DNA of 64,000 nucleotides, from NCBI GenBank assembly GCA_002420305.1, contig DIHT01000149.1:1-64000 (forward strand), in the 5' to 3' direction. This stretch comes from Akkermansiaceae bacterium UBA5689 (lineage in GTDB: Bacteria; Verrucomicrobiota; Verrucomicrobiia; Verrucomicrobiales; Akkermansiaceae). The position numbers were made by a program, and so were the translations under genes. The notes under the pieces were generated by a model that saw only the letters and a program-made list of their open reading frames with translations, was not told where the DNA came from and ran no database searches. This document shows positions 54,694-63,313 of this stretch, in pieces; within the stretch, counting starts at the first letter, position 1; each line of letters begins with the position of its first letter.

Positions 54694-55680
54694 CTACGGG
54701 GAGCTGCCCAGATAGAGCATTCGTGACGCTGTATCGAGAAGAGCTGAACTCTTCTCCAGAAAATCCATGCCGATAATCCCATCTACCGGTCTCCCGGCGC
54801 GGTCCTTGAAGGTTCTGCGGATTGGTCCCAGAGGAGTTACTGCAACTTGGAATTCGTGCACAAGCAATCTTCCAAAAAGCAGATTATGCAGCACTGCGCT
54901 GCGGACAGAGGCGCGATCACCGGAGGCATCAATGATCTTTGAGCGCGACGCCACGGATGGAATTCCGAGGCGGTCGGCGCTTTCCGAGGCCATGACGGTT
55001 ACCTCAGCCCCCGTATCAACAACCCATGTCAGCAGGTGATTTTCGTAGCGGCATTTTACTAACAGGTGCGGAAGGCGACCCGCGGTCTCAAGCGGTAATA
55101 AATGGAGACCCAGCCCACCCTGCTTGCCCAGAGCCGTTATACCTTCCCGGTGGGTGTTGCCGGCTCGCGGGCCGGGAATCCACAAGGTTCCGACCCTGAG
55201 GTCTACGAGGGACCCGAGTCCATTGAGAGCGTCGATTCCCAGTTGCCCGTCGTAGCGGCTTGTAGCGGTGTTGCGCTTTGAGGGCGGCGCTAACATGAAG
55301 GGGAACGGCGTGGCGGTGACGTTACCAGCTCCCAGCGCTCCCAAGCCAACCCACGATGTTACCGGACGCCCCAGAGCTCCCCTGCTGACAACTTTAACTG
55401 ATTTTTCAGGTGTTATGCCGCAGATTCTAGCAAGGTCGTAATTGAGATCGGTGCTGTTAGCCCCGGAGTCGATGAGTAAATGAACTTCCTTTCCGTTGAC
55501 TCGGAAGTAGCCGGAATAGCGGGCGTCCCCCTTCGTCTTTTTTAATCGCAGCGGTTCATATCCCAGAGAGCTCAGCCGTTTTTCTCGAGCGGGGTTTGTC
55601 TGTAAGTCGGGCCGCGTCGCACATTGCGTCAGAACGGTAACGGCAAGTGCGGAGAGGAGGAGACTCTGCAGCGACCGCAT
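54694..55680 (-). CDS. lipoprotein with two retropepsin-like aspartic protease domains
   Basis: A 328-residue lipoprotein (Cys20, VLTQC; ATG 55680 preferred over 55722). It has two aspartic-protease half-site motifs: LLIDSGANSTDL with Asp71 and VVDTGAEVTVM with Asp222, each followed by the hydrophobic-Gly pattern of the retropepsin flap and body (GQLGIDAL; DGIIGMDFL). A fused pair within one chain could give both catalytic Asp residues in a pepsin-like monomer. It is envelope-located and may cut proteins or act as a binding relative. It faces btuB tail to tail. Confidence 0.82.
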   Translation of the reverse strand: MRSLQSLLLSALAVTVLTQCATRPDLQTNPAREKRLSSLGYEPLRLKKTKGDARYSGYFRVNGKEVHLLIDSGANSTDLNYDLARICGITPEKSVKVVSRGALGRPVTSWVGLGALGAGNVTATPFPFMLAPPSKRNTATSRYDGQLGIDALNGLGSLVDLRVGTLWIPGPRAGNTHREGITALGKQGGLGLHLLPLETAGRLPHLLVKCRYENHLLTWVVDTGAEVTVMASESADRLGIPSVASRSKIIDASGDRASVRSAVLHNLLFGRLLVHEFQVAVTPLGPIRRTFKDRAGRPVDGIIGMDFLEKSSALLDTASRMLYLGSSP

Positions 55681-55748
55681 GGCCTGAGTATAGTTCGTGA
55701 TTTCCGAAATACGAATGACCAAACAAGAAATGTCGAGTCCTCGGTGAA

Positions 55749-56957
55749 TCAGGAAAAGCGGACTGAGTGCTTTTTGGATAGGCGCAGAATATCACCCGAC
55801 TGGGGATTCACAATGGCATTTGGATCAGTCATTTTTTCGCCATTGAGTTGGATCGCTCCGGTAGCGATGAACTGTTTCTTCAACTCTCCATTGGACTTCG
55901 TCGCTTCAAAGCCCTCTTGATAAGCATACGAGGTAAGCTGAAGGACGGTCATGTCGCTCGGTAGGTTTCCTGTCGCGAGTTCGGGAAGATCCGAACTCGC
56001 GAGGTCTTTTTTGGAGAACCGGATTTCCCAGTCTTCCCTCGCAGCCAGACCCGCTGCTGCGCTGTGGAAGCGGGTGACGATTTGCTGCGCGAGTTGCTTC
56101 TTTGCCTCCATGGGGTGGAAGCTCTCGTCGCGTCTGATCCCCAGAAGAAGAAGGTAATAGCGATCCATGAGCGTATCCGAGATGCTCATAAGCTTGCCGA
56201 ACATCTCATTTGGAGAATCTGAAACTCCCACATAATTGTCGTATGACTTCGACATCTTCTTGACCCCATCCGTGCCTTCAAGGAGAGGCATGGTCATTAC
56301 GACCTGCTGAGGCATTCCTTCTTCTTTCTGCAGGTCTCGTCCAACTAGCAGGTTGAAAAGCTGATCAGTTCCCCCCAGTTCGATATCTGCCCGGACCTCG
56401 ACGGAGTCCCATCCCTGCACAATGGGATACTGGACTTCGTGTAATCGGACTTCCTGTCCTTTGTCGATGCGCTTACGGAAATCGTCCCGTTGGAGCATCT
56501 GCTGCATCGTGACGCGTGAATTCAGGCGCAGCACTTTTTCAAAGTTCATGTTGCGGAACCAGTCTCCATTGAAAACGACTTCAGTCCGGGCTTCATCGAG
56601 AACCTTGAAGGCCTGAGAGGTGTAGGTCTCAGCATTCGCCATGATCGCCTCACGGCTCAGGGGTGGGCGCGTCGCGCTTCGACCAGAGGGATCTCCGATG
56701 GCGGCAGTGAAGTCGCCAATGATAAGCACTGCCTGATGGCCGAGTTCTTGAAATTGTCTCAGTTTCTCGAAAACCACAGTATGGCCCAAGTGGATATCCG
56801 GGGAAGTGGGATCAAGGCCGAGCTTGGCTCGAAGAGGTCGCCCTTCCTTCAATTTGGACTCCAGCTCTCTGGGAGAGAGAACTTTTTCGGTGCCAGCACA
56901 AAGGGTGGCTAGGGCTTGATCAACTTCCGCCGGCATGTCTGCATGATTTCTACGCAT
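55749..56957 (-). CDS. tyrS: tyrosine--tRNA ligase
   Basis: Charges tRNA-Tyr. The 402 residues contain the class I motifs LGLDPTSPDIHLGHTVV (HIGH equivalent HLGH), GDFTAAIGDPSGR, the Tyr-binding QGWDSV and ELGGTDQLFNLL, and KKMSKSYDN. The C-terminal S4-like RNA-binding part (about 335-400) is IQLNGEKMTDPNAIVNPQSG, read in parts. This is the longer TyrZ-like type. ATG 56957 is used; ATG 56936 is also possible. Confidence 0.96.
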   Translation of the reverse strand: MRRNHADMPAEVDQALATLCAGTEKVLSPRELESKLKEGRPLRAKLGLDPTSPDIHLGHTVVFEKLRQFQELGHQAVLIIGDFTAAIGDPSGRSATRPPLSREAIMANAETYTSQAFKVLDEARTEVVFNGDWFRNMNFEKVLRLNSRVTMQQMLQRDDFRKRIDKGQEVRLHEVQYPIVQGWDSVEVRADIELGGTDQLFNLLVGRDLQKEEGMPQQVVMTMPLLEGTDGVKKMSKSYDNYVGVSDSPNEMFGKLMSISDTLMDRYYLLLLGIRRDESFHPMEAKKQLAQQIVTRFHSAAAGLAAREDWEIRFSKKDLASSDLPELATGNLPSDMTVLQLTSYAYQEGFEATKSNGELKKQFIATGAIQLNGEKMTDPNAIVNPQSGDILRLSKKHSVRFS

Positions 56958-56993
56958 GGTGAGCTGCTGGACAAGACAGATCCGCCATGATTA

Positions 56994-57602
56994 ATGGTGA
57001 TTATGAATGGGAAGGAGATTGAGCAGCCGCCGTCCATGTCCCCGGATGATATTGAGCCCGGGCGGTTGAGGGTCTTCGGAGTGTGCCATATCGTATTTGG
57101 TGGCCTTGGTCTGATGAATGTTGTGGGGGGGGTCTCCATGCAGTTTTTTCAACGGCTGTGGACCTTCACTCCACCGAATGGGCCGGACAAGTTGCAGGAG
57201 ATCCAGAACGAGATGTACCGTGACTTGACGGCATACACCTGGGTTACCATTACGATGTCCCTGATCGTTGGGGTTCTGATTCTTCGCGCTGGCATCGCAC
57301 TGACAAAACGACGTCAATCTTCGTTACGGCTTTCAAATATCTATGTGCTGTCCTCACTCATTGCCAAAATAGTTGCCGTCGTCCTTTTCCTCGTGGTGGC
57401 AATGCCTGTTATAGGAGAGGCGGTGACTGCGATGTTGGAGGAGTCCTCCGCCGCGCTGCCGGGATGGGTGGGAGGCCTGCAGGTCTTTATCGCGGTGATT
57501 GGCGTGATATCGTTTCTTCTCTCAACGATTTACCCCTTGTGCGCCTTCCTCATGCTCAATAAGCCTCAGGTGAAGGCATATCTGGCAAGACACGGCCGCT
57601 GA
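56994..57602 (+). CDS. hypothetical four-helix membrane protein
   Basis: A 202-residue integral membrane protein with about four transmembrane helices (roughly 28-50, 82-102, 114-138 and 158-182). The N-terminus is acidic and cytoplasmic-like; between helices 1 and 2 is a soluble loop (FTPPNGPDKLQEIQNEMYRD). There is no recognisable motif. Start ATG 56994 or ATG 57003. It diverges from tyrS by 36 bp, so their promoters overlap. Function unknown. Confidence 0.68.
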   Translation: MVIMNGKEIEQPPSMSPDDIEPGRLRVFGVCHIVFGGLGLMNVVGGVSMQFFQRLWTFTPPNGPDKLQEIQNEMYRDLTAYTWVTITMSLIVGVLILRAGIALTKRRQSSLRLSNIYVLSSLIAKIVAVVLFLVVAMPVIGEAVTAMLEESSAALPGWVGGLQVFIAVIGVISFLLSTIYPLCAFLMLNKPQVKAYLARHGR

Positions 57603-57670
57603 TCACTGTTAGTCGACGGTGTGCCCCGCCAGTGTTTAAGCGAGAGTCCGGCAAAAAGCAGCCAGGAGAG

Positions 57671-57747
57671 TGGGGCGACCGACGGGACTCGAACCCGCGA
57701 CAACCTGAATCACAATCAGGGGCTCTACCAACTGAGCTACGGCCACC
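57671..57747 (-). tRNA. tRNA-His (anticodon GTG)
   Basis: Read on the minus strand, the gene gives a full cloverleaf. The acceptor arm GTGGCCG/CGGTCGC has T-G and G-T pairs, the D arm is GCTCAGTTGGTAGAGC, the anticodon arm CCTGA-TTGTGAT-TCAGG has GTG, and the T arm carries GGTTCGAGTCC. The extra G(-1) needed by histidyl-tRNA synthetase is encoded (57747) and pairs with discriminator C (57674). The 3' CCA is also encoded (57671-57673). It is a single tRNA, not part of a cluster. Confidence 0.96.
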
Positions 57748-57886
57748 ATCTCCGGGGCCGGAAGCTGAAGGATCGGGGGAGACGATTCAAGGGCAAAGAT
57801 CAAGGTCCCGGTCTGGGCGCCCGCAAAAGGAAGGAAGCAACGTCCTTTACGCCACGCCTGAGATTCCATAAGACGGTGACGGCTCC

Positions 57887-58570
57887 ATGGACCTGTTGAC
57901 ACAGAAACTCGGTTACCAGTTCAAGAACTCGTCCCTGCTCGTGCAGGCGATGACTCACCCGAGCAGGGCGTCAGAACATCGGAATGAACCAGCGGATAAC
58001 CAGCGGTTGGAATTTCTCGGGGACGCCGTCATTCAAGTCATCCTGACAAAGCACCTTTTTTGTAGCCTTCCAGATAGTGCAGAGGGCAGCCTGACAAAAA
58101 TCAGGGCGAGTCTGGTCTCCAAACAGGCCCTAGCCTCGTGTGCCCGGAGATTAGGCCTTGGGGAATACCTCCGGCTGGGCAAGGGGGAGGAAGCCAGTGG
58201 AGGGAGAGACCGTGACTCTAATCTTGCTGATGCCTTCGAATCACTCCTCGGAGCAGTCTTCCTCGACGGGGGCCTGGCGCACGCGACCGAAGTTGCCATG
58301 CGGCTGATGGATGAGGACCTGAGCAACATTTCCGGGGGCGAAGATACCAGCAATCCCAAGGGACGCCTGCAGGAAGTGCTTCAGGCTATCCGGCGGGAGA
58401 GCCCAGTGTATCGAGTTCTCGAGGAGGAGGGCCCGGATCACTTGAAAGAATTCCGGGTTGAAGTTCTCTGGAATGGCAATCCCCTTGGCAGAGGAGGTGG
58501 ATCGAGTAAGAAGAATGCGGAGACTGCTGCTGCACAGGATGCTCTTGAGCGACGCAGCTGGGAAGGCTAA
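57887..58570 (+). CDS. rnc: ribonuclease III
   Basis: Cuts double-stranded RNA in rRNA precursors and mRNA. The 227 residues hold the RNase III catalytic signature NQRLEFLGDAVIQVILTKHLF (read in parts), with the Glu and Asp metal ligands, then NLADAFESLLGAVFLDGG, and a double-stranded RNA-binding domain from about 153 (NPKGRLQEVLQAI ... GGGSSKKNAETAAAQDAL). ATG 57887 is clear. The small hypothetical gene at 58594 follows by 23 bp and is probably co-transcribed. Confidence 0.95.
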   Translation: MDLLTQKLGYQFKNSSLLVQAMTHPSRASEHRNEPADNQRLEFLGDAVIQVILTKHLFCSLPDSAEGSLTKIRASLVSKQALASCARRLGLGEYLRLGKGEEASGGRDRDSNLADAFESLLGAVFLDGGLAHATEVAMRLMDEDLSNISGGEDTSNPKGRLQEVLQAIRRESPVYRVLEEEGPDHLKEFRVEVLWNGNPLGRGGGSSKKNAETAAAQDALERRSWEG

Positions 58571-58593
58571 CGGGAGGCTCCGCCTTAAGATTG

Positions 58594-59148
58594 ATGGAGC
58601 GTCGACACCTGCCAACCCGGGTCTCCTGCCCGGAGCTGCCTCCGGTAGAGGAGATTCTCACTGCGTCCGCAACCGCCGTCTTTGGACGAAATTTCAACGC
58701 CGAATTCTATTACGCGTCGCTTCGTTACGCCCAGTCTCTGTGGCTTGAGGGCAAGGCTGCGCAGGCGTTGTTACAGCTGAACAAGTCATTCATGGCGGAC
58801 CTTTGTGAGGGCGTGGAGATTCTTGCTACCTGGCCCTTACCCTACGCGGCCAAGCGTTGGATAATGTCTCATTGCCCGGCAGACGAATTCCTTGGAAATC
58901 CTGTCCGTCATTACCAGCACCTCGCAACCCGAATGAGTGGAGTGCGTGCAGAGCTACGCCGGTGGCGGGCATGGGGTTGCTTCCATCTGGCAGAGCAAGT
59001 GCTGAGCCCCACCAGCAACCCCCGGGATGAAAGGCAGATTGAAATAGAACGAATTCTTGTTCCGTCCGTGGCGTGCGTTCTCGATCATCTTGACGGGCTC
59101 GGACTGCCTGGCGAGGCAGGATTGTATGAGGAAGTCCTTGCGAGGTAG
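58594..59148 (+). CDS. hypothetical protein
   Basis: A 184-residue soluble protein I cannot assign. ATG 58594 (MERRHLPTRVSCPELPP) is preferred over the TTG three bases upstream. It is rich in aromatic and Arg residues and mostly helical: EFYYASLRYAQSLWLEGKAAQALLQLN resembles a single TPR-like hairpin (read in parts), followed by WPLPYAAKRWIMSHCP and an RHYQHLATRMSG helix. There is no signal peptide or membrane helix. It follows rnc closely, which hints at a cytoplasmic role but not which one. Confidence 0.62.
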   Translation: MERRHLPTRVSCPELPPVEEILTASATAVFGRNFNAEFYYASLRYAQSLWLEGKAAQALLQLNKSFMADLCEGVEILATWPLPYAAKRWIMSHCPADEFLGNPVRHYQHLATRMSGVRAELRRWRAWGCFHLAEQVLSPTSNPRDERQIEIERILVPSVACVLDHLDGLGLPGEAGLYEEVLAR

Positions 59149-59238
59149 TGATTTTGTGATGAAGGATGAGAGACTTTGATTCTTGAGCCGAACGCCGTCT
59201 CGAGTTCTCATGGCCCGGTCTCCTTATCTTATTGATTG

Positions 59239-60438
59239 ATGAAAGCTCTGAGTCTTTTGCTTCCTTTCGTTTTGGTTGCCCTTGTGTGTGCGGCGAAAGT
59301 CGTGGTCCCTGAGAAGTCCTCTCATCAGCGAACAGTCCTCTCTCGTGGATTTGTCACTGAGGGAGCTTCGATTGGGGATGTGAATAGTGATGGCCATCAG
59401 GACCTCGTCGCAGGAACTCACTGGCATGCTGGCCCTGACTTCAAAAAGAGCTATCGTTATTATCCTGGTGGCGCCGTCGATCCCAAGGGATATGCCCACA
59501 GCTCATTCCTCAGTTGGGTGCTCGACGTCAATTCGGACGGTCGCAATGATATTCTCCAGATTGCGCATGGCCCCGCCTTTCATCTCGACATCTATCTGCA
59601 GCCAGCAAAAGGGACTGAGGTAGAGGAGTGGCCAAAGCATCGCGTTGTCACCAGTTTTGGTGGAGAGTCGCCCCATTTTGTTGATGTCACAGGCGACGGA
59701 AAGCCGGAGCTGATAGGGCTCAAAAAAGATGTCTGGGGGTTTTATACTGCGGATTGGAACGAGGTGACAAAGCCATGGTCTTTTCACGCCATTTCGGGCA
59801 ACACCAAGGCGGGCCATTATACCCATGGGCTTGGGGTTGGAGATCTTAATGGGGATGACCGGCTCGATATAATCTGGAAGGAAGGTTGGTATGAATGTCC
59901 AGAAGACGCCCAGAGTGGTCAGTGGAAGTTTCATAAGTTTCAGTTCTCACCACAGGGAGGTGGGCAGATGCTGGTCTATGACGTGGACGGAGACGGAGAC
60001 AATGACATCGTGACGAGCCTGTGGGCCCATGGATGGGGGATCGCCTGGTTCGAGAATGAGATGAGTGCCGGAGGGGTTTCCCTGAAAAAACACGTTATCA
60101 TGCCCTCGGAAGCCAAGCCGGGAGCTGGAGGAGTCGCCTTTTCTCAACACCACTCCATGGCGCTTGGAGACTTTAATGCCGACGGCCTCACAGATTTTGT
60201 CACGGGTAAGCGCTGGTGGGCTCATGGCGGTGGAGACCCCGGAGCGGATCAGCCTTCGGTTCTTTACTGGTTTGAATTGAGGAGAAGTGAAAAACATGGG
60301 GTGGAATTTATCCCGCACCTCCTAGACACGGATTCGGGAGTAGGAACCCAAGTTGCAGTAGGCGATCTTGATGGGGATGACAAAACCGATATCGGGGTCG
60401 GGAATAAGAAGGGAGTTTACATTTTCCGGACCCGCTAA
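59239..60438 (+). CDS. FG-GAP/VCBS-repeat secreted protein
   Basis: A 399-residue protein with a signal peptide (MKALSLLLPFVLVALVCAA) and tandem calcium-binding FG-GAP-like repeats across the rest. Each repeat has a D-x-N/D-x-D-G-x-x-D core: GDVNSDGHQDLVAG, LDVNSDGRNDILQI, VDVTGDGKPELIG, GDLNGDDRLDII, YDVDGDGDNDIV, GDFNADGLTDFV and GDLDGDDKTDIGV. These fold into a beta-propeller. Such proteins often bind or process polysaccharide or other macromolecules. ATG 59239 is used over TTG 59236. It precedes the large propeller-cytochrome gene by 182 bp. Confidence 0.88.
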   Translation: MKALSLLLPFVLVALVCAAKVVVPEKSSHQRTVLSRGFVTEGASIGDVNSDGHQDLVAGTHWHAGPDFKKSYRYYPGGAVDPKGYAHSSFLSWVLDVNSDGRNDILQIAHGPAFHLDIYLQPAKGTEVEEWPKHRVVTSFGGESPHFVDVTGDGKPELIGLKKDVWGFYTADWNEVTKPWSFHAISGNTKAGHYTHGLGVGDLNGDDRLDIIWKEGWYECPEDAQSGQWKFHKFQFSPQGGGQMLVYDVDGDGDNDIVTSLWAHGWGIAWFENEMSAGGVSLKKHVIMPSEAKPGAGGVAFSQHHSMALGDFNADGLTDFVTGKRWWAHGGGDPGADQPSVLYWFELRRSEKHGVEFIPHLLDTDSGVGTQVAVGDLDGDDKTDIGVGNKKGVYIFRTR

Positions 60439-60620
60439 CTCAGGGCTCCGGGGCGCTTCGTCGCCGGCGCGAGGCTTGGATAGAGCTGCGTGCTCCAGAG
60501 AATTGCCGGCAAACCAAGAGTTTCCGGCGTGGGTGGCGCTTAACGGAAACACGGATGTGGGATTGCCTCCGGTCCGGCAGACGCCTTAGGATGGGGCGTC
60601 ATTGAGTCATTCCTAAGCCC

Positions 60621-63230
60621 ATGAGCTATTTCAAAAGTTGCAAAGTCCTGAGGGGTGTTAGTGCCCTGCTTTTTTCCGCGGGGATAACGATTCTCTCCGC
60701 TGAGCCCGGCGATACAATCTACCAGCGAGGATTCCTTAGTATCGAGGAGGCCCATAAATCTATCGAATTGCCCGATGGCTATTCCCTCGAACTCGTCCTC
60801 AGTGACCCGAATATTGAGGAGCCCGTGGCCTGTGCGTTTGATGGAAACGGCGTTCTCTACGTGGTGGAAATGCGGACCTACATGCAGACCGCGGATGCGA
60901 CGGGCGAGCAGGAACCTAGAAGTAGAATTTCACGACATGAGGACACGGATGGCGATGGGGTCTATGACAAGCACAGTGTCTTTATTGATAACCTTCTTCT
61001 CCCCCGGGCTGTTCTGCCCCTCGATGACCGGGTGATGGTGCACGTAACCAACACCCTTGACCTTTGGAACTACCGGGACACCGATGGAGATGGAGTCGCC
61101 GATGAAAAAGAGAAGATCTATGACGGGGGACGACGGGGAGGTAACATGGAACACCAGCCCAGTGGGCTGGTCTGGGGACTCGATAATTGGATTTACATTA
61201 CCTACGAAAATCGGCGCTACCGGTACACCAACGGCAAATTGGAGATGGAGCGTATCCCCCGTGGGGGGGGACAGTGGGGTCTGACCCAGGATAACTGGGG
61301 TCGGCTCTACTATTCCACGGCGGGAGGAGAGAATCCTGCATTCTTTTTCCAGCAGCCTCCGGTTTACGGGATGCTTGATCTGCCAGGACAGACTGCCCGC
61401 GATTTCCGCCGTGTGTTTCCGATTGCGGAGATTCCCGATGTGCAGGGCGGTCGTGGTCGGGTTGGTTCCAATGGGGGCCTTAATAATATGACTGGATGTG
61501 CGGGTCAGGGAATCTTCCGTGGAGATCGCCTTCCTGAGGACATCAGGGGGGATCTGATCATTCCTGAGCCAGTAGGGCGCTTGATTCGACGAGCTTCTCT
61601 CGAGAGAAAGGATGCGAAAACCGTGCTGACTAACGCCTATCCCGGCTCGGAGTTTATCCGGACCCGTGATGCCAATTTCCGGCCGTTGTGGGCCGAAACT
61701 GCCCCGGACGGCCGGATGCTACTTGTTGATATGCACCGGGGTATTATCCAGCAGGGGAACTGGACGCGTCCGGGCAGTTATCTGCGGGGCGTGATCGACA
61801 AGTGGGGGCTCGACAAGAATATAGGCAAGGGACGGATTTATCGTCTGGTCCACAGGGATTTCACACCGGGCCCACAGCCCCGGATGTTGGACGAGACCAC
61901 TGCCGAGCTGGTGAAGCATCTCTCTCACCCCAATGGCTGGTGGAGGGATACCGCCAAGAAGTTGATCATTCTACGCAAGGATCGCGATTCCGTCATTCCT
62001 GCGCTGAAAGAGCTTGTGCTCAAGGGTAAGACGGAACTTGGTCGGGCAAATGCTCTGTGGACGCTAGAGGGAATTGGAACGGTAGAGGCGGCCACTGTTG
62101 CCTCAGCGCTGGGCGATGATTCCATCATGGTGAAGGTTCAGGCGCTCAGAGTTGGCGAAGCGCTGATGGGAGAGGGCGACCAGACGGTCGTATCCTCCAT
62201 CCTGCAACTGGGAGAATTGAGCGGGAGCCCCAATGCTGAGGTGGCAACTCAGCTCATCAATTCCATTGTCCTGAGCGGGACGCAGAACGAGGACCTGCTG
62301 GCGCTTGCAGATGAGGTCGCCAGGTCCTTCGAGGGAAACGATGCCGTCAAGGCGGTGGTCAGCAAGAGCGCGAGCATGCGAGCCCAAGCCCGGGCTGCGG
62401 CTGAGGCACGCAGGAAAAATGCGCAGCTGGCCCGCTCCATGGAGAAGGGCAAAGTGATCTTCAGCCAGCTGTGTTATACCTGCCATGGTCCGGATGGAAA
62501 GGGGACGCCAGTGCCTGATGGTAAGCCCGGGCAACTCCTGGCGCCTTCGATGGTTCAGGCTCCACGTATTATCGGGAGCGGAAGTATTATGATTCGCACT
62601 ATCCTGCATGGTCTCACCGGACCACTCGATGGAAAGACCTACCCTGGTCTTATGGCCCCTATGAATTCACAGGATGACCAGTGGATCGCGGATATCGCTA
62701 CCTATGTGCGGAATAGCTTTGGGAACAAGGCAGCTCCCATTACAAAGGATTTTGTGGCAGCTATTCGGGAGGAGAACAAGGGTCGCACCACACCATTTAC
62801 GCTCCCAGAACTGGAAGCGCTCGATCCGCCTATGCTTGTCAATCGAGGGGACTGGACCCTTACTGCAAGCAACGGAGCTGATGGCTGCAAAAATGCAATC
62901 GATAGTGACGGGAGCAGTCGATGGACCTCGGGTAGGACTCAGAGGGGTGGAGAGTGGTTCCAGGTAGAGCTGCCAGAGGTGTCCAAGGTAAGCGAGATCA
63001 TCCTGGATTCGGCGCCTGCAACCGACGATTACCCGAGAGAGTATGAGGTTGTGGTAATGGCGAACAATGAATGGAGCAAGGTTCTGGCCAAGGGAAGGGG
63101 CGACGGTCCCGTCACCGTGATCGGTCTTCCACTTGTAAATACCAAGATTATCCGGATCACTCAGAAGGGCCGTGCGAACGGCAAGCACTGGTCGATTCAC
63201 GATCTCCAGATCAAGGGGAAGAAGCTGTAA
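60621..63230 (+). CDS. PVC-type beta-propeller / HEAT / cytochrome c / discoidin-like protein
   Basis: A secreted 869-residue protein (signal about 1-27). The first half is a membrane-bound-dehydrogenase-type propeller (ELPDGYSLELVLSDPNIEEP, SGLVWGLDNWIYITYENRR, WAETAPDGRMLLVDMHRGI), with DTDGDG-type calcium sites. HEAT-like helices follow (about 440-570). Cytochrome c haem binding is at C618-Y-T-C621-H622 with a Met-containing loop later (GLMAPM). The last 140 residues are F5/8-type discoidin (WTLTASNGADGCKNAIDSD ... WSIHDLQIKG), a sugar- or surface-binding module. It is probably a secreted sugar dehydrogenase donating electrons via its own haem. Confidence 0.9.
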   Translation: MSYFKSCKVLRGVSALLFSAGITILSAEPGDTIYQRGFLSIEEAHKSIELPDGYSLELVLSDPNIEEPVACAFDGNGVLYVVEMRTYMQTADATGEQEPRSRISRHEDTDGDGVYDKHSVFIDNLLLPRAVLPLDDRVMVHVTNTLDLWNYRDTDGDGVADEKEKIYDGGRRGGNMEHQPSGLVWGLDNWIYITYENRRYRYTNGKLEMERIPRGGGQWGLTQDNWGRLYYSTAGGENPAFFFQQPPVYGMLDLPGQTARDFRRVFPIAEIPDVQGGRGRVGSNGGLNNMTGCAGQGIFRGDRLPEDIRGDLIIPEPVGRLIRRASLERKDAKTVLTNAYPGSEFIRTRDANFRPLWAETAPDGRMLLVDMHRGIIQQGNWTRPGSYLRGVIDKWGLDKNIGKGRIYRLVHRDFTPGPQPRMLDETTAELVKHLSHPNGWWRDTAKKLIILRKDRDSVIPALKELVLKGKTELGRANALWTLEGIGTVEAATVASALGDDSIMVKVQALRVGEALMGEGDQTVVSSILQLGELSGSPNAEVATQLINSIVLSGTQNEDLLALADEVARSFEGNDAVKAVVSKSASMRAQARAAAEARRKNAQLARSMEKGKVIFSQLCYTCHGPDGKGTPVPDGKPGQLLAPSMVQAPRIIGSGSIMIRTILHGLTGPLDGKTYPGLMAPMNSQDDQWIADIATYVRNSFGNKAAPITKDFVAAIREENKGRTTPFTLPELEALDPPMLVNRGDWTLTASNGADGCKNAIDSDGSSRWTSGRTQRGGEWFQVELPEVSKVSEIILDSAPATDDYPREYEVVVMANNEWSKVLAKGRGDGPVTVIGLPLVNTKIIRITQKGRANGKHWSIHDLQIKGKKL

Positions 63231-63253
63231 ATCTGGAAGACTGAAAATTCTAA

Positions 63254-63277
63254 AGGCCATCCCTGTGGGGATAGCCT
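63254..63277 (+). terminator. stem-loop terminator between convergent genes
   Basis: AGGC-C-ATCCC at 63254-63263 pairs with GGGAT-A-GCCT at 63268-63277, leaving one C/A mismatch and a 4-base loop. The downstream run is only CTT, so termination efficiency is doubtful; it lies between convergent genes and could act on both. Confidence 0.45.
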
Positions 63278-63313
63278 CTTGGTGCAAGGGGTGGAAATCC
63301 AAATAATGACGAC

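Noticed and set aside
57632..57899. ORFs containing DGTRTRDNLNHNQG over the tRNA region
   Set aside because: This is the antisense translation of tRNA-His, a well-known annotation artefact.
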